A stretch of DNA of 64,000 nt from Desulfosporosinus metallidurans (GTDB taxonomy: Bacteria > Bacillota > Desulfitobacteriia > Desulfitobacteriales > Desulfitobacteriaceae), in NCBI RefSeq assembly GCF_001936615.1, contig NZ_MLBF01000008.1, positions 78,091-142,090 of the forward strand, in the 5' to 3' direction. Below, piece after piece: positions 44,509-52,529 of the stretch. The stretch's first letter is position 1. Every line of letters begins with the position of its first letter. A program made the position numbers and the translations under genes. The notes below the pieces were generated by a model. The model saw only the letters and a program-made list of their open reading frames with translations, ran no database searches and was not told the origin of the DNA.

Positions 44509-44880
44509 CTAATTTTCATGTATTAACTTAATTTGATGAACTAGATATTGAAAATCCCGCGGGTACATTTTACCGATAAAGTCCTCTTCTTTAATAATAT
44601 TTTTAAAATCTCTTTTTGAAACTTCTAACAATCTTAAACCCAATCCCCATGACGGTTTTGATAGTCCAGCCTTTCTCCAATTAGGGATAGGAATTTTAAA
44701 TTGATCATGATATGTTGGAGGATCATTGGAAGATTGAGATGTAGTTGAAACTAGAATTATTAAATCGTCTTCTGATTCTCCTATTATAACAACTAGTCTT
44801 ATTTTAGATTCTCCAGGCTCATCCTCATATTCTACATCAGACCAGAAAATCTCGCCCAGTGAAAAAAAAAAAAAAATCAA
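44509..44880 (-). CDS. PemK/MazF-like toxin with homopolymer at its start
   Basis: 123 aa as read from a TTG at 44880. LGEIFWSDVEYEDEPGESK followed by RLVVII matches the N-terminal strand pattern of PemK/MazF endoribonucleases (xGEIxWxDxxx...RPVVVI). The rest is a compact beta protein with a helical end. The first codons are a run of 15 T (minus strand), in-frame stops lie just upstream and no RBS is visible, so a change in run length would alter the start frame. The 66-codon gene 11 nt upstream is the likely antitoxin. I rate the toxin family fairly likely and the start uncertain. Confidence 0.65.
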   Translation of the reverse strand: MIFFFFSLGEIFWSDVEYEDEPGESKIRLVVIIGESEDDLIILVSTTSQSSNDPPTYHDQFKIPIPNWRKAGLSKPSWGLGLRLLEVSKRDFKNIIKEEDFIGKMYPRDFQYLVHQIKLIHEN

Positions 44881-44891
44881 ACTTTATAATT

Positions 44892-45092
44892 TTAATATTC
44901 CCCTTCTTCTACAATGTAGCGATGATCTTTGTTGTTTTTATCGAACAACAGTTTCCCATCTTTAACTTTAGGGCGAATAGTGATTTCTTTTAGTTTTTTA
45001 GAGGATAAAGATATTCCTTTATAGACCTGTTCTTTAGTAAGTGCTGGCATTCCATTTCCCTCCTCTTGAGGACTATTATTATCTTTGTCCAT
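44892..45092 (-). CDS. Small acidic/basic protein, putative antitoxin partner
   Basis: 66 aa: an N-terminal polar stretch (MDKDNNSPQEEGNGMPALTK), then a basic segment (KLKEITIRPKVKDGKLLF) and an acidic end (IVEEGEY). GGTGG lies about 6 nt before the ATG. No DNA-binding fold is recognised. It directly precedes the PemK-like gene, and gene order and size fit an antitoxin. Function is inferred from context only. Confidence 0.55.
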   Translation of the reverse strand: MDKDNNSPQEEGNGMPALTKEQVYKGISLSSKKLKEITIRPKVKDGKLLFDKNNKDHRYIVEEGEY

Positions 45093-45223
45093 ATCTTACC
45101 ACCTTCCAAGTTCTACTACAAGACTCTATGCTAGTTTTCCCAACTTAGAAGGGGATAATCGTGCAGATGGAGAATTATGCAAATGTCAAGAGGAGGTCTG
45201 ATTTTGCAAGTCATCCTCACAAG

Positions 45224-45241
45224 ATGGACACTTCGCCTAAC
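45224..45241 (-). repeat. Right inverted repeat flanking the PemK-like pair
   Basis: Reverse complement GTTAGGCGAAGTGTCCAT, the partner of 44370-44387. A GCTAATA and a TTTGCAAAG segment outside it recall multiple-repeat insertion-sequence ends, but no transposase remains. Confidence 0.5.
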
Positions 45242-45390
45242 TATTAGCGACACTTTGCAAAGATGAATGTGATTGGGACGCGTCGCAAACCCTCGGGACG
45301 TTATGCGAAATCGGTGCAGGAGGACGCGCATCCGTGCGCTATAAATTCTGGAATAGTCTTTGTTTATTTAATTTTGCGCCACGGAAATGG

Positions 45391-45396
45391 TATAAT
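45391..45396 (+). promoter_or_regulatory. Extended -10 promoter of the retropepsin module
   Basis: ATGGTATAAT has a consensus -10 with an upstream TG. An ATG inside it (45395) therefore cannot be the start of the downstream gene, which supports the start at 45431. Confidence 0.6.
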
Positions 45397-45430
45397 GGAA
45401 TTATATAGAAACAATAAGGTGGTGCGCCTG

Positions 45431-45676
45431 ATGAAATGGGATGAAGTAAGGAAGATATACCCTGAGCGGTTTGTTAAAATTCAGATACTGGATTCACATA
45501 TTGAAAATAATATCAGATACATCGATGATATGGCTGTAATTCAGGCATTCGATGATGAGAAGGAAGCAACCCGCGAGTTAGTCAGATCAAAGGATGAAAT
45601 CCTTGTTTATCACACAGGAAAAGAGAAAATTGAAGTTCCGATCAAGCAAATATTTGGTTTTCGAGGTGTAATCTGA
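45431..45676 (+). CDS. Small conserved-type partner of a retropepsin-like protease
   Basis: 81 aa from the ATG at 45431 (MKWDEVRKIYPERFVKIQ), with AAGGTGGTG upstream. The longer frame from 45263 starts before the promoter. It is an alpha/beta protein with IRYIDDMAVIQAFDDEKEA and EILVYHTGK. Its stop and the next start share one base (TGATG), so the two are coupled. Such small proteins are found beside retropepsin-like genes in Firmicutes. Function unknown; possible roles are substrate, inhibitor or antitoxin-like partner. Confidence 0.7.
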   Translation: MKWDEVRKIYPERFVKIQILDSHIENNIRYIDDMAVIQAFDDEKEATRELVRSKDEILVYHTGKEKIEVPIKQIFGFRGVI

Positions 45677-46071
45677 TGAAGATTGAGTTTCGAGATGGAC
45701 TTATATTTTCCTCAATTCGAATATCTTTTCGTGGAAGTACGAAAGTAATTAAAAACATGGTGATTGATACAGGAGCGACAGAGAGCATAATTTCGCCTGA
45801 TGCGGTTGAGGATATTGGGATTTTTGCTGAACCGGAGGACAGTGTAAACTCTTTTTATGGCTTAGGAGGAAGTTTACACAACTTTTTCTCTAAGAATGTC
45901 GAGGAAATTAAGTTAGGCCAGCTTATATTAGATGACATAAAATTGGACTTTGGCGTTATTGATCCCAAAGGTGATATCAATGGACTTTTAGGATTAGATC
46001 TACTTATGAAGATTGGTGCAATTATAAACTTGAAGAACTTATCATTAACATTCGAGGCATGCGAACAATAG
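45676..46071 (+). CDS. Retropepsin-like aspartic protease (clan AA)
   Basis: 131 aa, the size of a single retropepsin lobe. NMVIDTGATESIIS carries the catalytic Asp-Thr-Gly, and FYGLGGSLHNFF is a flap-like loop. GLLGLDLLMKIGAIINLKN is the second hydrophobic-hydrophobic-Gly motif, typical of bacterial PerP/retropepsin-like folds. It would work as a homodimer in the cytoplasm, since there is no signal peptide. It is translationally coupled to the 81-aa gene upstream. The substrate is unknown. Confidence 0.8.
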   Translation: MKIEFRDGLIFSSIRISFRGSTKVIKNMVIDTGATESIISPDAVEDIGIFAEPEDSVNSFYGLGGSLHNFFSKNVEEIKLGQLILDDIKLDFGVIDPKGDINGLLGLDLLMKIGAIINLKNLSLTFEACEQ

Positions 46072-46189
46072 TATTTGAGGAGCAACACTCGATCTATATG
46101 GGAATTCAATCGTTTCTATTCGGGTAAAAACTCTCTTGGTGAGGTCGTTAAAACGAGATTTTTTCTCTTCTTCATCAAGAACAGCAAAC

Positions 46190-46239
46190 AAAACCACCTG
46201 TCTTGGGTAGATCCCCCCTCCCCAAGACAGGTGGTTTTT
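46190..46239. terminator. Strong bidirectional terminator
   Basis: AAACCACCTGTCTTGGG and CCCAAGACAGGTGGTTT form a perfect 17-bp stem around ATCCCCCCT. It sits between the convergent retropepsin module and ABC permease gene. The other sequence in 46072-46377 shows no gene. Confidence 0.92.
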
Positions 46240-46377
46240 CGCAGCTATTCAATTTCATAGCGGTCATGGACTTGCAACTGTAGCCGAAGAATAAGGAACA
46301 AGAATCGTAATAACATGAGTACTTCCACAGGAACAGCAGGTTAGAAGTAGGCCACCATTTCTGGCGGTTTTTCAAGA

Positions 46378-49035
46378 TTACAGATTGCGCATTTCTTCCA
46401 CAGCCGGACGATGAGAGAGTTTCGTGGTACCCATGACTGCAGCGACGGTAGAAACTAGGGCCGCTCCTGCCAAAAGGACTAAGTAACTCCACGGTAGGGA
46501 AAGAAACTCAGGCGGAGGATCAAAGACGCCTGTCAACACCTTCACGAGCATTTGTGCCACCCCTAAGCCTAGAACAACCCCGAGGACACTCCCTCCAGTT
46601 AAAATCAGCAAACCCTCACTCCAAACAAAGGCGCCCAACTGATTTTTCTTCGCACCCAGCGCAGCGAGTATAGCAAACATACGCCGCCGTTCTGCCAAGC
46701 CCAAAGCCAAGATTAAACCAGTAGAACCTGCCACCAAGATGATGGCAAAAATCAATTCCAAGCGAGTCAGGCCATGCAGATCTATAGCTGTCAAGCTTGA
46801 ATTAACCGTACGTTGAGTTGAATTGATATCCACAACCTTAGTCCCTGGCAAAGAACTGACCACGGTTTGCGCTCGTGCTGCCAGATCGGATGAGCTCCCC
46901 TTGGCACGCATCAACATGATTTCTGCTACATCCGATCCAGTCTGTTGGCTAAGGTATCTTTGATTCGCCACCAAGAAGGAATCTTTAGGAGCGGTCGGGA
47001 ATTTCCGCACAACCCCCAGAAAGTGAAAGGATACTTCATGGTATTGATGATCCTGAGCATTCTGCAGACGTAGAGTCAGTTTATCACCGAGGTTTAGTTG
47101 GTAATCCTTCGCCGTCTCAGCCGAGACCAGGACTCCATCTGCCTGATTTGCCAACGCCGCCAGTGTCGCCTGAGCATTTCCTCCGACAAAAAAGGCATTT
47201 GAAATATTAGTCGCTTGACCGATCGTTTTCGGGTTTATCCCAAATATATCCTGCAAATCGTTTCCTACATAGACCAGTCGATGTTTCATAGGCTGAACTG
47301 CCGCCACACCGGGCAGAGCGTTCAATTCAGCCAGTTTGCTACTCGGCGGAGAAGCCGTCGTTCCTGTCACCGTAACGTCCGATCCGTTGGTTAATTCGGC
47401 ATCGACCTTGGATTGGGCGTTATACGTGGTATTGAAGACCGCCGTCGAAACGGCGAAGGATACCGCTAAAGCCACTAAAATGATCCCTCGGGTGATCAAA
47501 CCACGTTGTCGGGATAACGAAGCGGAAACGACACCCGAAAGTCCACGCGCTAAGGGGGTGAGAAGACGAGCGAGTAAGCCACGTCCTCGTGCTAGTCCAC
47601 CTTCTAGCAGACGACTCGCTAACAAAACCGCCCCAATCCACAGGAAGAGTGGCGCAATAAAGGCCTCATAATGAATGGACGTCGTCGTTAACCCTTCCGG
47701 GGCTAAAACGATCTGATACCCACTACTCGCTGTTCTCCAATACTCCAGCAGGGAAATCAAGAGCACGATGACATCTAAATAAAGCTGTTGCCAAGGCGGC
47801 TTGCCTGTCCTTCGTCCCACAATCATTTGAGCCGAAGCCACTGTGGAATGTCGGATTTCTAACCAGGCGGGATACAAAATTGCGAAAAACGCTAAAAGAA
47901 AACCAACCCCAGCAGCCCCTAAGGTCCAAAGAATACCGCTGCTCCCCAGCAAGGTATTGAGCGGTGCGAACGATCTGGTTATTAAGGCGGCAAGAATAAG
48001 CCCTGCCAGCACTCCACCCAGCGCAACAATCAGCGCCTCAACCGCTTGCAAGCGCAAAATTGTTTTAACCGCAGCGCCCCGAATCTGGAGTAACGCTTGT
48101 TCCTTCCGCCGACGTTTCTTGCCGGAAGACGCCACCGATAGCGTAAGCAAGATTGCCAAAATCGCGCCGGGCAACCCTAAGAAGAGAAAGAGTAACCTTG
48201 AATACGCGGCATCTGCTTGCACACTGCCTAGACGTGCTGCGATATTGTTGCCCACGATCCCTTTACCCACAATCCGCACTTCTAAATTCTTGGCCATCTG
48301 TTGCACGGTTTGATGGGCTGCACTAGGATCTGCTGGCAAAGCATGCGTTATCCTGACATGCAATTGAGTATGCACAGTGTCCGGGCGCACCGTCGCCTGA
48401 GGGTCGAAAATCAAGTGCCACTGTTCAGCCGGAAGCAGCAAGACATTATCTGGAGGAGCTTGGGGTGCCGCACCCGGCGGGAGCCCTATGGCCTGAAAGA
48501 GGGAGTCGACGTTGGGTAGATCGACGACACCGTCTATTTTGAGATCATAGGGCGGTACGCCGATGCGTTGAATCGTTACTGTATCTCCAGGCTTAACGTG
48601 CAAATTGGACGCTGTTTGCTGAGCAATCAAAACCCCCTGGTTAGCCCCCAGCAAATGACGAACTTCAGCTGGGAATTGAGCACGATACTTCGGACTAATA
48701 CCCAGTATTTGACCTGCGCCCGTCGTTTGAACACTCCCACCCGTGTTGGCCGTCAACCCGCTAACCTCTGCATACCCTACTTCTTCTAGGGCCGTAGGGG
48801 CTGCCGACTGGTTGATGGCTTCTTTAACAAGCTGAGCATCCGTAGAGTGTGAAAGCAGAACCTGCCAGTCCACTGGAACATCTTTGACGGCATATTGGGT
48901 CATTGTCGCCGCACCAGAAGCAATAAAGGCGCCGATCGAAGCCAAAAGAGCAACCGTAAAGGCTACTCCAAGAATGGCTCCCGCTAAGCGTCCTAAACGA
49001 TGAGTTAAGATCCCCTTCAACCACGTCCTGATCAT
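46378..49035 (-). CDS. Large FtsX/MacB-like ABC transporter permease
   Basis: About 885 aa from the ATG at 49035 (GGAGG upstream), which overlaps the ATPase stop as ATGA. An N-terminal TM (~8-30) is followed by a long extracytoplasmic domain. A group of TM helices follows (~290-420), with more near 430-520, a second large extracytoplasmic domain and a C-terminal FtsX-type triple-TM block (LELIFAIILVAGSTGLIL ... LLILTGGSVLGVVLGLGVA). Such permeases work in mechanotransmission or lipoprotein/peptide export rather than solute import. Encoded with two ATPases, a lipoprotein and a small protein. Confidence 0.88.
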   Translation of the reverse strand: MIRTWLKGILTHRLGRLAGAILGVAFTVALLASIGAFIASGAATMTQYAVKDVPVDWQVLLSHSTDAQLVKEAINQSAAPTALEEVGYAEVSGLTANTGGSVQTTGAGQILGISPKYRAQFPAEVRHLLGANQGVLIAQQTASNLHVKPGDTVTIQRIGVPPYDLKIDGVVDLPNVDSLFQAIGLPPGAAPQAPPDNVLLLPAEQWHLIFDPQATVRPDTVHTQLHVRITHALPADPSAAHQTVQQMAKNLEVRIVGKGIVGNNIAARLGSVQADAAYSRLLFLFLGLPGAILAILLTLSVASSGKKRRRKEQALLQIRGAAVKTILRLQAVEALIVALGGVLAGLILAALITRSFAPLNTLLGSSGILWTLGAAGVGFLLAFFAILYPAWLEIRHSTVASAQMIVGRRTGKPPWQQLYLDVIVLLISLLEYWRTASSGYQIVLAPEGLTTTSIHYEAFIAPLFLWIGAVLLASRLLEGGLARGRGLLARLLTPLARGLSGVVSASLSRQRGLITRGIILVALAVSFAVSTAVFNTTYNAQSKVDAELTNGSDVTVTGTTASPPSSKLAELNALPGVAAVQPMKHRLVYVGNDLQDIFGINPKTIGQATNISNAFFVGGNAQATLAALANQADGVLVSAETAKDYQLNLGDKLTLRLQNAQDHQYHEVSFHFLGVVRKFPTAPKDSFLVANQRYLSQQTGSDVAEIMLMRAKGSSSDLAARAQTVVSSLPGTKVVDINSTQRTVNSSLTAIDLHGLTRLELIFAIILVAGSTGLILALGLAERRRMFAILAALGAKKNQLGAFVWSEGLLILTGGSVLGVVLGLGVAQMLVKVLTGVFDPPPEFLSLPWSYLVLLAGAALVSTVAAVMGTTKLSHRPAVEEMRNL

Positions 49036-49694
49036 ACAACGACCTCCAAGACACCATGGTTCATGTGCCAAATTTTGTTCATGCGCTCTGCTATCGCCAG
49101 ATCGTGAGTTGCCACTACAAGGGCGGTTTCTGACCCCTTAAGAGAGTTAAGCAGAACATCCAATAAATGTTGGGCGGTTGGATGATCCAGTTGCCCTGTG
49201 GGTTCATCGGCTAGTATAAGCTTGGGCCGTGAGGCCAAAGCCCTAGCCACCGCCACTCGTTGGGCCTGACCCCCGGAAAGCTCCTCGGGAAGTTTCTCCG
49301 CGATGCCCCGTAGGTTAATTCGCTCCAAAGCTTCCAAAGCAGCTTTACGTGCTTCTGCGCCCTCAACCTGTCCTAAAAGCAAGGGTAATTCAACATTTTC
49401 CACAGCCGTCAGTTGGGCCAACAAACTTGGCATCTGAAAAACAAAACCCAGTTGTTGCGGACGCAACCTTTCGAAAGTCCCTAGGCTGGGCCATGAAATG
49501 CGCCCTGAAGTAGGTCTATCTAACCCCCCCATGAGGTGCAACAAAGTGGACTTACCACTCCCAGAGGATCCCACCAAAGCAATACGATCCCCTGGAAAAA
49601 CAGAACATGTCGCCTCAGAAAGTGCTGTCTCCAAAACCCCGCCACGAGTATAGGTTTTTCCCACGTTTTCCACTTGAACAAGTTGTTCAGGCAT
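49032..49694 (-). CDS. ABC transporter ATP-binding protein, LolD/MacB type (1)
   Basis: About 221 aa from the ATG at 49694 (GGGAGGG 9 nt upstream). Walker A GSSGSGKST, Q-loop VFQMPSL, signature LSGGQAQRVAVA, Walker B LILADEPTGQLD and the H-loop ATHD are all intact. It overlaps the second ATPase gene upstream by 8 nt and the permease downstream by 4 nt. Confidence 0.92.
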   Translation of the reverse strand: MPEQLVQVENVGKTYTRGGVLETALSEATCSVFPGDRIALVGSSGSGKSTLLHLMGGLDRPTSGRISWPSLGTFERLRPQQLGFVFQMPSLLAQLTAVENVELPLLLGQVEGAEARKAALEALERINLRGIAEKLPEELSGGQAQRVAVARALASRPKLILADEPTGQLDHPTAQHLLDVLLNSLKGSETALVVATHDLAIAERMNKIWHMNHGVLEVVV

Positions 49695-50352
49695 GAGTGA
49701 CAACCCTCCCATCGACCAGTCGTATGATGCGATCAGCATGAGCTGCCAAAGCTTCACTGTGAGTTGTGATCACGGCTGCTCCGCCTTGGGCCTTATGCCT
49801 TGCAAACAAGTCCAAGATTTGTCGTTCCGTTTCTGCATCCACTTCACTGGTAGGCTCATCAGCTAAAAGGATTTTAGGGTTATTAGCCAAGGCGACTGCT
49901 AGGGCAGCCCGAGCACTCTCTCCCCCAGAAATCTGACTGGGCAGGGCCTGACGGCGGTGGCGCAAGTGAACCATGTCCAGTAAGTCCAACAGCCGGCGTT
50001 CATCCACCTTACGTCCTAACTGCATCTGCAAGCGAATGTTATCTTCCACGGATAAATGGTTAAACAAATTCTCCGATTGACGCACAATCCCAATCTCAGC
50101 CGAGCGAATCGCTGCCCGCTCGGCTTCTGCTCGTCGGGTAATTCGCCTGCCTAATACCTCGACATACCCGCCATCCGGTTCATCCAAGCCGGATAAACAA
50201 GCTAACATGGTCGATTTCCCACTCCCTGAGGGTCCCATCACCGCGACGATCTCTCCTGATTCGACCTGGAAATTTACCCCCCTCAAAGCTAACGTTTCTT
50301 CTTCCTCGTTGTGATAGAAACGGTAAATGTCGAATGTTTCGATAACTCGCAT
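49687..50352 (-). CDS. ABC transporter ATP-binding protein, LolD/MacB type (2)
   Basis: About 222 aa from the ATG at 50352 (GGAGG five nt upstream). Walker A GPSGSGKST and Walker B ILLADEPTSEVD are normal, but the signature reads ISGGESARAALAVA instead of LSGGQxxRVxIA. The H-loop is TTHS. A different ATPase from its neighbour (many residues differ). The two may form a heterodimer serving the single permease, with the altered signature making the two ATP sites unequal (inference). Confidence 0.9.
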   Translation of the reverse strand: MRVIETFDIYRFYHNEEEETLALRGVNFQVESGEIVAVMGPSGSGKSTMLACLSGLDEPDGGYVEVLGRRITRRAEAERAAIRSAEIGIVRQSENLFNHLSVEDNIRLQMQLGRKVDERRLLDLLDMVHLRHRRQALPSQISGGESARAALAVALANNPKILLADEPTSEVDAETERQILDLFARHKAQGGAAVITTHSEALAAHADRIIRLVDGRVVTHA

Positions 50353-50353
50353 A

Positions 50354-50983
50354 TTACCTCCACCGGAAGCTACCGGACATTTTATTCCACTGGTCAACAT
50401 TATCCGCTCCCAAGGGAGCACTTAACGTTAAAGTAGCCATTTCTCCATTTTTAGTAAAGAAATATTGGTTGTTTTCTAAACGATCCTGTTTACCTGTCAC
50501 TGGATCTGGAACAGAATTCTCTTCATAGGATATGACCACCGCTGATCCTCCAGGCAAATTCACGTTCTTCACACTTTTTACCTTGACAGCCCGTCCCTTG
50601 GTCTTTAACTCAACAACTTGGCTCTTGTTGACACTATCTAAGGTGGGTGGAGAAGAAACCTTTGCAACGACGACTTGCACACTGTTCAGCTTATCCTTAA
50701 AGCTAACATCGCTTCCCTTGGCTGTTCTGGCCCATCCTTCCGGTACGTCAAGCGAATAACTCCCAGCCTGTGAAACATAGTTTACAAACAGTTGGTTATC
50801 CGGAATATCTCCCGCAGGACTAGGTTGAGTACCTGCCGCTTGATTTGTTCCAGCCGCTTGTTGGGATTGTTGGACTGAACCCGAGCTATTGGTTGAGGCA
50901 GTACTATTTGCTCCACACCCACTGACTATGGTCACTAAAGTCACAACTGTGACCAAGGCTATAGGCAATCTTAGTTTTGACAT
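50354..50983 (-). CDS. Lipoprotein with PsbP/DUF1795-like domain
   Basis: 209 aa. The signal peptide ends in the lipobox IVSGCGA (Cys ~23), so it is anchored on the outer face of the membrane. A Ser/Thr/Gln-rich spacer precedes a domain starting YSLDVPEGWARTAKGSDVSF, which resembles the PsbP-like fold. GGAGG lies ~10 nt before the ATG. It is second in the ABC operon and probably an accessory or sensor for the exporter. Confidence 0.8.
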   Translation of the reverse strand: MSKLRLPIALVTVVTLVTIVSGCGANSTASTNSSGSVQQSQQAAGTNQAAGTQPSPAGDIPDNQLFVNYVSQAGSYSLDVPEGWARTAKGSDVSFKDKLNSVQVVVAKVSSPPTLDSVNKSQVVELKTKGRAVKVKSVKNVNLPGGSAVVISYEENSVPDPVTGKQDRLENNQYFFTKNGEMATLTLSAPLGADNVDQWNKMSGSFRWR

Positions 50984-51028
50984 CGTTGCTAATCCTCCTT
51001 AAACATATCCGTTTTCATGCAATCGTCG

Positions 51029-51061
51029 TAAAAAACACGGGAGTTCAGAGCACTCCCGTAA
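51029..51061 (-). terminator. Hairpin after the small protein gene
   Basis: ACGGGAGT and ACTCCCGT with TTTTTT following on the minus strand, 26 nt past the small-gene stop. It could attenuate transcription into the lipoprotein/ABC genes. Confidence 0.75.
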
Positions 51062-51086
51062 GCTCGTTCATCTAAAGACTCACAAA

Positions 51087-51293
51087 TCAAGCCAGCTTGT
51101 CAAACTTGTTTCCTAAATTAGTGGGATTTTGCGATTTTGTCCCTTTGGCGGATGAAGTTTGTTGGGCTTCAGCCAGGCGCTCACTCATACTTTCCTTCGC
51201 TTCTTCGCCCATACTCATCTTAGTCGCCCTCACACTATGGTTGATGGTTGTCATACTGGGCAGCAAACCGCTACCACCGATTGCTGTAATCAC
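51087..51293 (-). CDS. Small protein of unknown function heading the ABC operon
   Basis: About 68 aa from a GTG at 51293, with AAAGGAG 9 nt upstream; the in-frame ATG at 51302 abuts the RBS. A short hydrophobic Gly-rich start (MITAIGGSGLLPSM) is followed by a Met/Ser/Glu-rich helical region and a Lys/Asn/Ser-rich end. The leader is just ~18 nt from the predicted transcription start. It may be an exported or secreted peptide handled by the ABC system encoded downstream (inference); no known family is recognised. Confidence 0.6.
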   Translation of the reverse strand: MITAIGGSGLLPSMTTINHSVRATKMSMGEEAKESMSERLAEAQQTSSAKGTKSQNPTNLGNKFDKLA

Positions 51294-51317
51294 GTGATCC
51301 ATCTCCTTTCTTCTAGA

Positions 51318-51361
51318 AGTTTAACCCTTGCTCGTTAAAGGAAAATGAATTGAACATTAAA
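51318..51361 (-). promoter_or_regulatory. Promoter and activator site of the small protein/ABC operon
   Basis: Minus strand: TTTAATG, N4, ATTCATT, N4, TTTAACG, then nine bases and TAAACT (51323-51318). The geometry is the same as at 42761-42804. It gives a transcription start ~18 nt before the GTG start codon. Confidence 0.55.
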
Positions 51362-51370
51362 ATTTCATTA

Positions 51371-51404
51371 ATAAAGCCTAGCGAGGAAAATCCTCACTAG
51401 GCTA
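51371..51404 (-). terminator. Terminator after the glycosidase gene
   Basis: AGCCTAGTGAGG and CCTCGCTAGGCT enclose ATTTT, followed by TTTATTAATG on the minus strand. Confidence 0.75.
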
Positions 51405-51421
51405 GCTAATATAGTTGATCG

Positions 51422-52384
51422 TCACGGAGCCACGACAAAGGCTGTGGGAATATAGCGTTCCCCAAAAATGTCCCAAAGCTTATTCTCAATTTTGCCATTA
51501 TACACGAATTCTGAAGAAGAACCACCATCTAGATTGACAGCATTTACTGCATGGTAATTATTAAAGACGTTCATCAGATCCCGCAAAGTTGCCCCGATAC
51601 TCCAAGTCGGTTGCCGACCATCAATCACCACAAAAATGACGGTTCCATCTGCAGTCTGACCTATCCCAGTCCTAGGGGCTATTCCCCAGCCGCCGTCTCC
51701 TGAAATCACAGACTTGCCATCAACAATAAGATTGGGGCCAAAGGTAACCGCTTCACGAATGTTTTTCTCTTGTAATTGACTGGCTGTCATGTTGCCAATG
51801 ATTAATTTACCCTGATTATCAAATCCAATAATATTAACCGCCTGATCCTGAACATTGTTGTGGACCAAGTTCCCTGCATGCACAGTTAACCCGTCAGGAA
51901 AAGCTCCATTTCCTTTACCATTGGGATCATAGAACCCTCCGGCATTAATTCCAGCAATTCCTCCCAGGTCCTTGACAAGATCGCTGACCCGTTCTCCCGT
52001 CACACCAATTTGTTTCGTGACAGCCACTTTGACTCGTTTGGGATCTTTTATCAGCATCACTTTGCCTTTGAAGCTAGGACCTTGAATATCTTCAATTGTA
52101 ATTCCCGAACTCGCATCCGTCACCTTTGTGCGAGCAATGGTATTACTACTGCTGATTCCCTGAGAATTGTTAAGATTCATAATCCGATCGATTTCCGCCT
52201 GGGATAGAAAGGCTTTAACAACTTGAGGGTGTCGAGATGTATAAACCGAACCCACAGCCATTACTTTTAGGGACTGGAAAGGCCCCCAAAACACGATGAA
52301 TGGGGCAAGTATCACCACCATAATGAGGTTGTAGCCCAAAAAGGCCATAATTACCTTAAATCTTTTAGAACGCTTCGTTTTCAT
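51422..52384 (-). CDS. Membrane-anchored phosphodiester glycosidase-like protein (NAGPA/YngK domain)
   Basis: About 320 aa from the ATG at 52384; the predicted transcription start near 52420 excludes the longer frame. A basic N-terminus and one TM (~12-34) are followed by an extracytoplasmic domain. It has GGIAGINAGGFYDPNG, FGPNLIVDG, GIAPRTGIGQTADGT and NAVNLDGGSSSEF, the signature of the NAGPA/exopolysaccharide phosphodiester glycosidase family. It probably acts on wall or exopolysaccharide phosphodiesters. It has its own heptad-type promoter. Confidence 0.85.
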   Translation of the reverse strand: MKTKRSKRFKVIMAFLGYNLIMVVILAPFIVFWGPFQSLKVMAVGSVYTSRHPQVVKAFLSQAEIDRIMNLNNSQGISSSNTIARTKVTDASSGITIEDIQGPSFKGKVMLIKDPKRVKVAVTKQIGVTGERVSDLVKDLGGIAGINAGGFYDPNGKGNGAFPDGLTVHAGNLVHNNVQDQAVNIIGFDNQGKLIIGNMTASQLQEKNIREAVTFGPNLIVDGKSVISGDGGWGIAPRTGIGQTADGTVIFVVIDGRQPTWSIGATLRDLMNVFNNYHAVNAVNLDGGSSSEFVYNGKIENKLWDIFGERYIPTAFVVAP

Positions 52385-52426
52385 AGGAACTTTCCTTCTC
52401 CTTCTTTGGTATTTAATCATTTTTAG

Positions 52427-52459
52427 ATTTTAGCATTCAAAAATTAAAAGGAGATTAAA
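52427..52459 (-). promoter_or_regulatory. Promoter and activator site of the glycosidase gene
   Basis: Minus strand: TTTAATC, N4, TTTAATT, then nine bases and TAAAAT (52432-52427). The repeat unit, spacing and distance to the -10 are the same as in the secreted-protein and regulator promoters. Confidence 0.65.
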
Positions 52460-52529
52460 AACCAATGTTGATTTCTGCCCTGCCCTCAAAAGGATAAGAT
52501 TTCTTGTCAAGATGACCGTGTGTAGCAGG

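Noticed and set aside
45263..45430. N-terminal extension of the retropepsin partner
   Set aside because: The extension lies upstream of, and through, a TATAAT promoter box. The ATG at 45431 has the only good RBS.
49687..50352. Second ATPase as a pseudogene because of its altered signature
   Set aside because: Walker A, Walker B, D-loop and length are intact and it is tightly coupled to its neighbours, so it is more likely functional.
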